A stretch of DNA of 64,000 nt from Trichobilharzia szidati (taxonomy: Eukaryota; Platyhelminthes; Trematoda; Strigeidida; Schistosomatidae). Positions 1-10,964 of the stretch are shown here, one piece after another; the first letter of the stretch is position 1; each line of letters starts with the position of its first letter. Where the stretch lies: contig OX235271.1 in the NCBI GenBank assembly GCA_944472155.2, forward strand, positions 23,753,710-23,817,709, written 5' to 3'. The position numbers were made by a program, and so were the translations under genes. The notes under the pieces are model-generated. The model saw only the letters and a program-made list of their open reading frames with translations. It was not told the origin of the DNA and did not search any database.

Positions 1-199
1 GACATCACTCCGTGCAAACTTCTTCATAGTCATGTACTCTAAGATCTGGAAGAGTTTACCCCTAGAAATAAGGACCTGTCACTCTATCATAACCTTCAAA
101 CGCTTGCTATATGAACTGCTTCATCCTAATGACTATGCCAATCACACCGCACCACTTATTTCCAAAACGCATGAGCTATTAGAACACTATAACGCCTAG
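1..199 (+). pseudogene. CR1-type retrotransposon ORF2, C-terminal tail (cut by window edge)
   Basis: The first 199 bases are homologous to the last 199 bases of the large reverse-transcriptase ORF ending at 36908, including the same stop codon. Translation gives the conserved C-terminal region of CR1-type ORF2 (pattern W-x-S-L-P-x-E-I-R followed by a short helix region). The rest of the element lies to the left of the window. It is a transposable-element gene, not a host gene. Small differences from the 36.7-kb copy show that it is a separate family member. Confidence 0.85.
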
Positions 200-1090
200 G
201 CTCATTACTAAATATTATGACACTAAATAAACTCTAAGACTTCGCAAAAATACATGAAAGAACAACTAGATTATAGGTAGTGTTTACTATACAATGATAT
301 ACATTTATAAACATTTATATATACATAAAATATTAATGTCCTGTTCATTTTTACATACTTTATCTCCCTGCTGAGCGTAATCTTCTATATACCTCCTGGT
401 CGAGGTCGTACAACCCAACATCTAAACTGAAATGACCATTTATGTAAATTCAAACTCAAATTCCATGAACGATCCGATTCAACCACTTGAAAACGCTGGC
501 TAACATTCTGTACAAGGAGTATTCTTGATCTGATATAAAGAAACAACTGGTTCTCAAGCAGTTTTCAATGAATTACTCAACTTACATGTACAGTCTGCCA
601 TGCTGACGCAAATGGCGCAAATGGATATTTCTAGAATCGACCTCGGCCCCATTTGATGCAGTAAAACAATCTAACATGAAATTATCTAATTTTCGTATCA
701 AAGATCAAATTTCTTTCCTATTATAAAACTACGATAAGACTGCTGACAAAAATGGAATAAATACATTATTGACTCAAAATAATACATCAATAAACTTTAT
801 CTCACGGATGCTGTTCACAACAAAGTTATATAGGAGAATTGACTTCAAGCTTTATTTTTCCCAGATATTTGTATTACATTCATCTGAAGTCTGGGTTTTT
901 CGTTAATGCGAAGACAATATTTCTATATCTCTTTATGTGTTAAACAGACAGACTATTTTGCAGACTGTTCTGACTGACTCTAATGTTAAAAAGAACAAAC
1001 AAACTGTAATTTATATAATAACTTATCCATGCCTGTACAATTGGTATGTTCCTGCATAAACAGGAATAAATATAAATAATAATAATAATA
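200..1090 (+). mobile_element. CR1 3' untranslated region and AT-rich tail
   Basis: This region matches 36909-37790 along its whole length with several percent divergence and small indels. It ends in a short TAAATA/AAT repeat tail, as expected for the 3' end of a CR1 element. At 826-960 it contains a sequence (TTCAAGCTTTATTT ... CTGGGTTTTT) that recurs as separate repeat units near 21.5, 44.3, 45.0 and 46.8 kb. Confidence 0.75.
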
Positions 1091-1264
1091 TCAGCGGATA
1101 TCAAAAAACCTTTTGACGGGATTATGTTTAGTCACCGGTATACCAGTTGGGTTCAAGTAGAAGATGCTCTAAGTCAGCTGGAATCATTAATATATGTATG
1201 CATGTATGACAGAGTATTCCTAGGCAACTCATACACATTATGTAATCAAAAAGTGCATACAGGA

Positions 1265-3121
1265 CCATGAATCTCAGGATTTGAAGTACAAATTAGTAGT
1301 CTTTCGTTGTACATATGGCATGAAGCGAAAAACTAGAGGTTCAGGTTTACGCGTCAAACCGTAAGAATTCTATTACTTATTTCTGCAGTGCAAAATGCAT
1401 CGGTTGCCAATCTGGCTTTCGTATACGCTATAAGGAGGACGAGTTTATCATTTGTTCCGCGAAAACAGTTCACAATCACAGATGTAAACAAAGTCTAATG
1501 ATAGGTGATCCATATTTTAGACGCCTGTCCGGGGATGAAAAGGAGAATATTGCACCAGTTGTGAAGACCACATCTGAGGTTGGTGATGTTTTGGAATATG
1601 CTGAAGAGAATTTTAATAAAATTTTGACGAGCACAGATGTGTATAATTTACGTAAGGATGTGAGACCAGGTAAGTGATGTAGATTAAAGTTATTTTGGAA
1701 GCCATGACTTTGAGATCAGATGTTATGCGCATAATAAGGCAAAGCGGTCAGGTGGTTGAATACGTGGATTCAAATACAGGGATAACCAGCAGAATTTGCT
1801 TCGCCCTGGAATCACAGGTGCAGTTATATCGGAAATAAGGGGAGGTGGTGTGTATTGACTCAACATACAATACCAATAAGGATGGGTAGGTTGTACGTGA
1901 AACGGTTGACAAATCTTGATCAGATATTCTCTGTTTCAGTTGGTAGTAACAGACAATACGGGTCATGGGAGGCCTGTTTTTGGCATGGACGAGACGAGAG
2001 AGGTCATGTGATGTAGCTTGGATATTGGAACTGTTCCAAAGAATAACGCAGGATACGTCCATTACAGAAACTTTCGTAATGGATTCGGCCAACTGTGAGA
2101 TATCCGCCGTGCGTAATAGTAAAATTCAGGCGAAAATAGTCATCTGTGCATTTCGTATATACCGGGCTTTCAGCAGGAAGGCGAGGTGAATTTAATTAAT
2201 ACTTGATGCATTTAGGCTCGAAACCCTTTTGTACGCAGGTTTTTATATCGTCTTGTTAAAGCTGTGTCACCTGAAAGGTAAATGGATTGTTTTCTAACCA
2301 TTTAGATGTCATCAAAACCTTAGTGTCATTAGGACGGTTGATCGGAGGGTGTGGAATTATGTCAGGCATTACTGGGTGCCTAAGAAGGAGACGTGGGCTG
2401 TGGCATATATGCCGGATACTCTGTTGCTGTTTAATAGTACCAACAATAGAGTTGAAAGCTTTCACAGTCACATAAAACGATATCTCCACAGAAGAGATCC
2501 CCTACGCGTACGTATGTACAAGACGTATAAATGGTGTGTACGCACAGAGAAGCGTCGTATTGTTGAAGTCGTCGTCGAAAGCTGTCCGATTCATAAGTAC
2601 CACGCACCGGAACCAGTTATGCCGACGTTAGGAAACTTCACTCCTTATGCCGCTAAGTTAATTGCCAAGGACTATGGCCGTAATCGTCGGATGAACATAG
2701 AGTTGTATACTGATGATATGGCTATCATAAATGACGGCATATACCTGCACCAAGTGGATTATACCAATTCTAATTGTACCTGCAGAATATTTAGGGAACA
2801 AAGAATACCTTGCCGGCACATGCTGCTATGTCACACTCAAATTCCTCAGTTTACAGGTAAATCAAACTCTTACCAATATTTAAATTAATATTTTTAGTTG
2901 ACAAAGTAATTCGCCTGTGTCGCAGATGGTTTTGGCAGGATCCGTTGCTACCAAGTAGTGTGCCGTGTGAAGGTTCAGTGAAGAAACCCTGCATGGAGAT
3001 ACTGTAACTTCGCAGGCAATTGAAAAGAAGCTTCGCAGTTATGCAGGATAATTATAGTAATGAATATACTATTAGTGCACTGCGACCAACTCTGAATTAC
3101 TTTGAGAATTTTCTTGTCTAA
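1265..3121 (+). pseudogene. Mutator-like element (MULE) transposase with FAR1/FLYWCH-like and SWIM zinc fingers, degenerate
   Basis: Visible parts in order: an N-terminal cysteine-rich DNA-binding region, KYKLVVFRCTYGMKRK at about 1284, continuing after a one-base frame change near 1364 as CIGCQSGFRIRY and ending in a VHNHRC zinc-ligand pattern; a MULE catalytic region with the first Asp in VCIDSTYNTN (about 1850) and the second in VMDSANCEISAV (about 2080), followed by CAFRIYRAF; the TNNRVESFHSHIKRYL motif typical of MULEs (about 2450); and a SWIM zinc finger CTCRIFREQRIPCRHM (about 2778-2825). A C-terminal stretch ends at 3121 after a likely intron (donor about 2855, acceptor about 2897). 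Several stops and frame changes break the frame. Mutator-like elements of this architecture are known in schistosomes (the Curupira type); I cannot confirm that this is one. A domesticated host ZSWIM-type gene is less likely given the damage. Confidence 0.75.
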
Positions 3122-6100
3122 TAATGGAAGATGTATATACATTTGGTGTCAATAAATGCAAATATACCCTAACTTCTAAACTGCATTCGCCTTATGTTTT
3201 ACCGTTCCATGTGACAAAAGTCTAATAGTCATTTGTGAATGTAGTAGAAAGCATTTTATAAAGAGAGCAAGTAGAAGTGAGTACTAGGCGGAATCTTCAG
3301 TACTTAGTATGAGAAGTAAGGTAAACTTTTTTCTTATAAGTACGCAATGAAAAGATAATGACGAGTTTTTGTAATTAGCATTGTATTTACTATGTAGGTA
3401 ATGTTATTACAAGCATACATCGCTATAACGTGTCAAGTCTTGGGTAGACGTTAAATATCACGTTCTAGTACCGCTGTTAAAATTTCACTTGGAAATTTTG
3501 TTTTGTCAATAATTTTTAATGAAATTGTGTTATATGTTATCTGGATTGATGAGAATTCCCATTTTCTGGCCTGTTATTTTGGTGTCCGCGTCATGTAGTC
3601 TGACTGCGACACCCCCTAGCATATTGGTTGCAACGATCAGTGTTTCAGGCGAACTGTCCCAAAATATTGCTAAAATGAAGAAGATAGGATAGTTGAAGGG
3701 TAATGTCATCTACACAAATAGTCTTCTTTATTTAGATGCTGCACCTTTCGTCATGGTATCATTCAATGGAGACTTCACGTCTCAGGATATTAATTCAGCC
3801 TATTTTCGTTTGAAGTACAGTCCTTTTTGACAAAAGAATTCTATCAGTACTTCGAAATCACCTGTAAAGGCTAACAGAACCTTCTGTGGGAATAGAAGTA
3901 ATCATGTGGATTTGTCTCACCATATGTATATTTGGACAGGAATTATCGTAAGTTGGGAGGTTATTTCTAAGTGTATTTCATGTATATTTGCACTGTTTGG
4001 TGCAGTGTAATATGAGTTATGTGGACTCAATGTATAAAAAATACCTCAACTTTATTTATATTGTGCCATTGTCTCCTTAGCTGACTGCTTGGCTAGCAAA
4101 CGTAGGTGGTTGTCATGATTATTGCAAGTGCAGTGCCGTGGAGAAGGCAATCACTCGTTTAAATTTCCTTACTGTGCCACTTAGTGCATTAATTCAGTGT
4201 ATAGTATCATTATACACATGGATTGTGTCGATTATGAGAACTGAATCTAGTCAGCTCTATTACTATCAATCTACTGTCTGTTATACCATTCTCACAGGCA
4301 CTGTAAACTTAATGCTGCACTGTTTTTGATCACCAGTAGTGGTGATGAATTTTTCCTGAATTTTCCATTAACATGAAGCAGTACAGATGCAGTGTCACGA
4401 TCGAATGTCTAGGTTGCATTATATGTCATTGTTATCCTCATCAACACAACAGGTCTGCGTATCTTACAATATTTTAAGTGTTTCTCTATGCTGCTAACAC
4501 TGTGCATCGTTGCTTAGAGTTGAAGCATGTTCAGCTTATATTTGATGGCTATAGATTCCTAAATATGAGAATGTAATTTCTGTAGGATTCATAAAGCTAT
4601 GCTCATTAGACATTACTGAGATTATGGATCAATTTCTAAGTTACACATTTGCAATACTTCATTTAATGTAAACGTATTCAGTGTGAAATTGATCTGCAAC
4701 TAAGGTTAATGAGAGTATGACACCGAAACAGTGTGGAAGCTTCAAAGATTGTCTTGAAATTTGCGTATAATCCCTTAATACTGGAAAACATTTGAGGTCT
4801 ATTGATGCTTATAGTACCAATATAAAAACCAGCTGAAAACTACATATACATTTATTTGCATGAGATATTACTTAGTATTAACAGAATCAGTGTATTCAGT
4901 GTGTGCTAATCTGTAGAATATTCTTTCATAACTTCATGTTGTGCTAGTCCTTACATGTGCTCTATTTCTTTCAGGTATACGGAGGTTGTCGAATATGAAA
5001 TCAGCGGAAATTTCATTCGGTCAAACTAACGTTAATACTCTTCATCGGGATTTTCTTTTGTAAATTAATGGAATGTTTAATATACTCTTCAATTCTACTT
5101 CCTCTAGACTTTTTCAGTGCGTCGCTATACTATGTGCTTTTGTAATAAGTGAATTCGGATCAATGCATGTTAAGCTTAGTTAGCGGGATGGAGATTTACT
5201 ATAGTATTATGAGACTGTTACTTTAGCCCTTCGTAAGATTTCGTGTCTGTTTCTATACATTAGCACATTGTAAAAACTAAATAGGATTTAGCAAGTTGAA
5301 TAATAATTCTCTACTGTTCGATACGCTAAAATCGCCTTATCCAGCCAGTTGCAATTCTGTACACTGTTAAACGCCAAGTATGAAGTACAAGTAAATTTAA
5401 TGACTTAGGCTTGACAGCTACTTCACTAATCTGTTAATATGCAGTGACATCGTCAAATAGACTGTTCACTTTACAGTGAGCAAAGAAAAAATTTTCATCT
5501 ATTTCTAATATGCTGTTGAATCATGTGATGGTATCTAATATCCATCATTTCTATAATCAACAACTGCGGTGTTTGCATATCTACTTTATGAATATTAAAT
5601 AACTTACGCCTTTATGCATCTGATTACCTCCAGTATTACAACAGTATATCCTATTCATTTGATGTGTGTACGGTAAACAAGGCATTTATACATTCTCCCA
5701 CAAATACCAAGGTTTCTGGTGTCACAGGTGTTAATGAGAGTTGCTTCCTTGGTTTCAATACAAACCTTTTTTCATCTAGTAAATAAACAATCTCCTCCAT
5801 CCACCTTTATATACCTTCAAGTTTTACTTTTATTATTTCTATTATATTTATGGTTCTGTTGATTCTTTGTTTTCACTTTCATAACTGCAAACACCAACTT
5901 ATCTCTATGACTGCTGTAATCTTTGTTTTTTCCCTCACCATATTATTTAAAGAGAACATCATATTCAATATTTTTAATCATGCAAGGATTTGTGTACCGC
6001 ATCGACAATACTGTGTGAAACAAGCCCACGGCAATTTCCACTTGTATTATTATCATTACCTTAGCTGCTATCATTATTATTATTTCCATTTTATACGCTG

Positions 6101-6330
6101 CATGTTTTTTATTTTTTATTATATTAACCCTATTGCAAATGTAGAAAAATTTTCTGCGTGATTAATTTTGCTTACAATTTGAGGAAATTAGATGCAATAT
6201 TGTGATTAATGCTGAAAATTCCATTCTGTATCACAAGTACTGTTTTTGGAATAAAGTGAATCATTATTATTATTAAATGACGTTCTAAAATATCTCCAGT
6301 CGTTGAACCCTTCTTGTAGTTCCAGATTGT
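3122..6330. other. No gene recognised; AT-rich
   Basis: Only short open frames without recognisable protein character occur here (for example 4138-4329 and 5850-6161). No conserved motif, tRNA or tandem array was seen. It may be the remainder of the MULE element or ordinary intergenic sequence. Confidence 0.5.
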
Positions 6331-6573
6331 TTGCCTAGCCTTATTCTTAAAAATGTACAGATATCCTCTCACATATTTAATGAATCTTTTTCCAGAAATG
6401 TCGTGCCAGCCGTTTGGAAGGACTTTAAAATTGTGCCTGTACCTAAGTCGTCTAATGGAACATGTTTTAAATTTAGACCTATTGCTATTACCTCCCCTTT
6501 TGTAAAAGCTATGGAAAAGTTACACTTACTTAATATTCAACCTTCACTTAAAGCCTTTAACGATCTCAAATGA
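6331..6573 (+). pseudogene. Non-LTR reverse transcriptase fragment (fingers region)
   Basis: The 80-residue frame contains VVPAVWKDFKIVPVPKS, then FRPIAITSP and KAMEKL. This is the standard RT domain 1-2 region of a jockey-superfamily retrotransposon (W-K-x-x-x-V-x-P-V-P-K followed by F-R-P-I-A-I-T). No flanking endonuclease or catalytic YxDD region is present, so it is a short relic. It lies directly before an RTE relic of opposite orientation. Confidence 0.7.
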
Positions 6574-6577
6574 TTCG

Positions 6578-7289
6578 CCTATAATTATTATTTCCTTTAG
6601 TTCCTAGAGGAACATAGGGCTTCAGCAATGCGTCTCTATTGCGTTCGGTTCTCTGCTAGAGTTTTCGCCTGGCTCCAGGTCTGCCCACATGCTTTCATCT
6701 CCTCTTCACATGATATCCTCCAGGTCACCCTTGGACGACCAACTCGTCGCTTCCCTTTCGGGTTCCACTCGAGGGCTTGTCTAGTGATGTCACTTGCTGG
6801 TTTCCTCAGAGTGTGGCCAATCCATCTCCATTTTTCCTGCCTATTTGTTTCACAATCGGTTCCTGGTTGGTTCGCTCCCAGAGATCTTTGTTGCTGATCC
6901 TTTCCGGCCATCTGATCTTGAGTATTGAGCGAAGACATCTGTTAATGAAGGTCTGTAGCTTGTTTGAGGTGCTTTTTGTGACACGCCAAGTCTCTGATCC
7001 GTATAGTAGTACTGACTTCACATTGGAGTTGAAAATCCCGATTTTATTTTTGACGCTGAATGATGTTGACCTCCACACAGACTTGAGAGTAGTGAAAGCT
7101 TGCCTTGCTTTCCCGATCCTTGCTTTGCTATCCTCGTCAGTTCCGCCTGTAGTTGAAACAATGCTTCCCAAGTAGGTAAAGGAGGTAGGTTCTTTCCATT
7201 TATGCTGATTGCTGTCTGTTGTTGTTGTTGGTGTTGGCCAGGGATCTTCATCACCTCTGTTTTATCTATGTTCACCTGGAGTCCTATTC
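6578..7289 (-). mobile_element. RTE-type (SR2-like) retrotransposon, 3' third, 5'-truncated
   Basis: On the minus strand three frames together give the end of an RTE ORF2: VNIDKTEVMKI, then SVLLYGSETWRV, FINRCLRSIL, the WRWIGHTLRKP motif, and EWNPKGKRRVGRPRVTW. The element ends with the RTE 3' end (an 'aagccctatgttcc' type sequence, seen reversed at about 6605-6622) before an AT-rich tail. The same family occurs at 57713-58860 on the plus strand. Frame changes break the ORF. Confidence 0.85.
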
Positions 7290-7718
7290 GTCTATAAACA
7301 CAGAGGAAAAGTAATTTAGATGCAGCTGCAGTCTTGCATCACAACATTATCTCCATTATAGTCGTCCAGTACCAATTGTATCTTTGTTTGACGAACTTAA
7401 CGTACATACGCATACGAAATGAAATATGTCAAGTGCGAGGACTAACTATTCCGGTGTCTTTTAATTCGTATCTACACTGTACTAAGATTAGAGGTATTTA
7501 TCCTATCGCCTCAAATGACTCACTACTTGCTGTCATTTAAAAAGTAAAAATAAATTCATCGAAGGTAGTGTGCTTATGGTTTCTAGATATCATAATGCAC
7601 CATGAGGAAAAAGCTTTATTCATAGGGTTATAGCAGTTAGATGCGCGATATAAATCCGAAACTCAACGACTACGATTCTCAATCACAAAACATTCTACTT
7701 TGCTACCTAATCGTCTCA
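7290..7718. other. No feature recognised
   Basis: Spacer between the RTE relic and the duplicated segment. Only a small open frame without similarity to anything I know. Confidence 0.4.
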
Positions 7719-8710
7719 ATAGATGCTTCGCCAAGAAAAAGAAGACCACTGGTTCAAGGAAAATTTATATAAAGTTTTCTTATAAATCATGGGCAACCGT
7801 GTTTATAACCACGGAGAAATCACAAGCATCCGAAAAATAGGAATTTCATTATTTGAACTGAAACAAGCAATTTGTAACCAGCCAATTTTTTCACCCCGAT
7901 TAATAATCAGCTTCTCAGACGGTTGTAAATTCGAAAAAACCACCGATTGTAGACCAAAATCCGAAACGTTATTCTTGCTAGTTAAATTCTTACCGAACAC
8001 TCACCAGATCATCGTACGTTATCCGCTTTTCAAATCAATTTGAAACAAATAAAATGGTTGTTAACACCGCGTTTACTACAGGCAGTCCTAGTTCGTGCGT
8101 TTGGATCTAGTACACTAGGCATTAACAATCATTTAGGGATTTCCTATTGCTTCCTAATTTTGCTTCCAAAAGTACATACAAACACCACACATTCATGCTT
8201 CACATTTGGCTCATCCTTGCTTGATTTTGATTCTCTCACAATATACCTGATTTTTTGGCTGACAACAGACACCTTGTCGAAAAGCTCCAAAGCTTTTTAA
8301 ACTTCAAACCAGGTTCTAAATTCTCTGGGTTTAATTAGTTCTTCGAAAACTTTGCTAATATCAACCCTGATGGTGCTCTCTTCACCGGATTCATTCGTAG
8401 ATTGTTGCATGCTGTAAACATGAATGTGAGAGACATTTTCTCCAGATTCCTACATATTAAGTAACCAACTGAGCCAGCAGCAAAAACGGCAACCAAAAAT
8501 GAACTGGAAACAATGGCTTCTGCCTCCCAAACATGTTCACGTGCATAATCTCCAAGATTTCTACACAGTACTAATTCATTAATAGCTGAAAAACAATTAA
8601 AACACTGAAACCATGCATGAATGCAACGTATGAAACAATTACAATGAAACGAATGCACTGACCTGGTGGTAAAATCTTTCGAAACAAACGAAATAACTAA
8701 TTTTAACAGA
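7719..8710. repeat. Direct duplicated segment, left copy
   Basis: 992 bp that recur at 37796-38787 in the same orientation. I saw only one substitution on reading through (a/t in 'gaaaaaa/tccaccg', about 7938). The left copy starts after unrelated sequence; the right copy starts directly at the tail of a CR1 element. The copies part abruptly at 8710/38787. The minus strand carries coding-like stretches: DISKVFEELIKPREF (about 8330-8375) and KHECVVFVCTFGSKIRK (about 8150-8200). The latter resembles the N-terminal MULE motif at 1284 (K-x-x-x-V-V-F-x-C-T-x-G), so part of this segment may be another MULE relic. Confidence 0.9.
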
Positions 8711-8863
8711 GCGGTACGTCCAACGTTTGCGTTACATTTTTGCGTGATTCGTTACATAAAATTTATCTTGTTGTAATCCTTGCACAAGTACCCTACTACT
8801 TCCATACCTATAACTACTAACTCTCATATCAAATAGTTATGGTTAACCAAAGTAAAAAGCAGC

Positions 8864-8929
8864 GAACTCAATCCCCTGTAAAACTGATGACTAATTAATT
8901 AGTCATCATTTTTTCAGGGGATTGAATTC
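8864..8929. repeat. 66-bp near-perfect palindrome
   Basis: Arms of about 33 bp, starting GAACTCAATCCCCTG and ending CAGGGGATTGAATTC, pair with about three mismatches around the centre CTAATTAATTAG. It lies about 380 bp downstream of prefoldin exon 3, in what should be intron 3. Could be a tiny foldback transposon, a cruciform-forming site or an RNA hairpin. Confidence 0.85.
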
Positions 8930-9308
8930 AGAAGTTTTATAAAGGATTTATGTATCACCTTCAACAGTTAGTGTTGGTTGATACAACGTTTGATTCCACC
9001 TTATTAAACAAATACCCGTGATATTTGTAAAGGAATCCATCTATTGCCATCAGTGGAATTTGTTAGTCTATAAATGGCTCCTTAGCTGCTGATTTAACCG
9101 TTGAAAATTGTCATACTGCCCATATTGTTAGATTTGGTACACACAAATCCTAACATGGTCTATCACGAAGTGTCAATGCTAGTTTTAAACAGCAATCTTT
9201 GAAGTACTTCCTTTAAGAGGACATACAAACCGAAATACTGAACTGACGGTCTAAAAAGTGGAATAGGTATTACTTCATTTAGTTAAGAAACATGCTGAAA
9301 AAGGATAC

Positions 9309-9553
9309 GGATGAGTATTTTCATCTAAGACAATCAACTCGTCTTCTGCATCATTGATGTTAGCTAGTTCCTTCTAAAAACAATGACAAGCTACAAATGA
9401 GTGCGCAAACCTTGTATTTATCATATTCTGATAAGAAACCTTTGAATTTGAAATTCCAAGTAGCAAAGCTATTTATCCTTTGCTGATCTGCATGAGTAAC
9501 TTCGATATCTTCCTGAGAAAATAATTTAAAAATGAAATCCTCGTTACAGCCAT
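9309..9553 (-). CDS. PFDN4: Prefoldin subunit 4, exons 1-3 (partial gene)
   Basis: Prefoldin is a cytosolic hexameric co-chaperone that passes unfolded actin and tubulin to the CCT chaperonin; subunit 4 is a beta-type coiled-coil subunit. Read on the minus strand: exon 1 is ATG GCT (9553-9548), then a 35-bp intron (9547-9513, GTAACG...CTCAG), exon 2 at 9512-9411 with EDIEVTHADQQRINSFA, a 37-bp intron (9410-9374, GTTTGC...TTTTTAG), and exon 3 at 9373-9309 with KELANINDAEDELIVLDENT, ending in CC before donor GTATCC. This follows the N-terminal helix, linker and ED-rich turn of PFDN4. The open phase (two bases) demands an exon starting with A; the exon at 31201 does so exactly. Introns of 35-37 bp near the start are typical of schistosome genes. 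A retroelement end lies only about 50 bp upstream of the start codon. Real gene or duplicated fragment is unresolved. Confidence 0.85.
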
Positions 9554-9602
9554 GTAGAGTTAAGCGGGCGAGACAGACAGCCTTGACAGTTGAATGCCGC
9601 AC

Positions 9603-10926
9603 CAATATCCAATATCGTTCTTACGAGCTAGTATAAACCAGTTTGATTTCTTTGTGCTCGCCTCTTGATTGTGAGGTAGAGGTTCCTGATCTTCGGTAAA
9701 CGTCTGCGTAGCTCGTCCCGCCACTCGACTGCCGTAGCTTTGGTTGACTCCAAAAGGACTAGTGCTGGGATTAATTATATGTGGTTTGTAGTATGAAGTG
9801 TGTTAAGACTGTTACTACTGTGAATGGAGTTGATCCTTTCACCAGTTGGTCCTTCGGTATCGTCGTCAATAGAAAAGAGATGATAATAATAATAATAGAT
9901 ATAATTAGTAAATGTATTCAGACTAACAGAAAAAGAATAAGAAAACGTAACAACAGTCAGTAAACCGGTATATATATATATACCAGTAATAATGATAATA
10001 ATAGGTGTAGTTAAAGCTGTCAGGAGAGTAAGACTGAAGAGAATGTGAAGAAGTAAAACGACCAGTTTAATTGTCTACCTTCGAATGGTGTATGCGATTT
10101 TAAGGGGATAGGTCATTTGGATGAAGTCCTTGTGTCGCTGCGTGGTTGTCCAGCCTTCGCTTAAAGGCGTCCACAGATGGTGCCATAGCTACATCTGCCG
10201 GGTAAGGAATTCCAGGGATGGCAAACCCGCAGGGAAAAGAAGTGGGAGCGCACCCGGGTCCTTGCCCTCTGATGAGCTATCCTTCTAGGATTTCCACGAG
10301 AAAGCCTATACCTACTCAATGGCAGAACACCTTTGTTTGAGTGATTCTGGCCACTTGTTATCTTGTAGGCAGTAATTAAATCCCCCCTAAGACGACGGTA
10401 AGTAAGTGTGAATAGGCCTAATTTCTTCAGCCTTTCATCATATGGTTTATTTCGGAGACCAACCACTCCTTTTGTTGCCCATCGTTGGACTCTTTCCAAA
10501 AGGTTGGCGTCTCTTTCAAGCAGTGGGGGTGCAATGATATTATGCACTTCAAGATGCGGTCTGACGTATGTCTTTTACAACCTTAGAAAGAGCTCAGGAG
10601 TGAGTGCACCCAATTGTCTATGTGTAAAGTGTATGACCGCATATGCCCTCGCTACATCCCCCGTGTAATTTACGCTTGTGTCCATTTTCTCCGTTAGAAC
10701 TAGACCTAAGTCACGTTCTGACGTTGAGCAGGACAAGCTTTCATTGCACAGGGTGTAACTTACATTCTGCAGTCTACAGGTGCGTAACTTCAATACTTTG
10801 CACTTTTTCAGGTTGAAAGTCATGCCACTGGTTACCGCCCAGTCTTCCAGAAGCCTTAGATCTGCCTGCAGTCTATCTGAGTCCTCCGGACACTTTATCA
10901 CCCTCCATATCTTCACGTCATCAGCA
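9603..10926 (-). mobile_element. CR1-like retrotransposon (family C), 5'-truncated copy
   Basis: On the minus strand the frame at 10916-10575 gives the region after the RT catalytic site (GMTFNLKKCKVLKLR, ERDLGLVLTEK). Then 10547-10161 gives LLERVQRWATKGVVGL and GLFTLTYRRLRGDLI, the CR1/jockey C-terminal signature. The 3' end, with the short repeat CAATATCCAATATCG (read on plus) at 9603, is shared with the second copy at 17520. Homology to that copy stops at about 10926, so this copy is 5'-truncated, as usual for target-primed reverse transcription. Confidence 0.85.
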
Positions 10927-10964
10927 ATGATTCACGAATATGGATGTTGTTTATGTTCAAAGAG

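Noticed and set aside
1965..2189. Independent small host gene
   Set aside because: It is the DDE region of the MULE pseudogene (VMDSANCEISAV) in one of its frames.
7789..8043. Plus-strand gene in the duplicated segment
   Set aside because: The minus strand has better coding character and splice-like signals; the plus frame has no known motif and is a likely chance frame kept by recent duplication.
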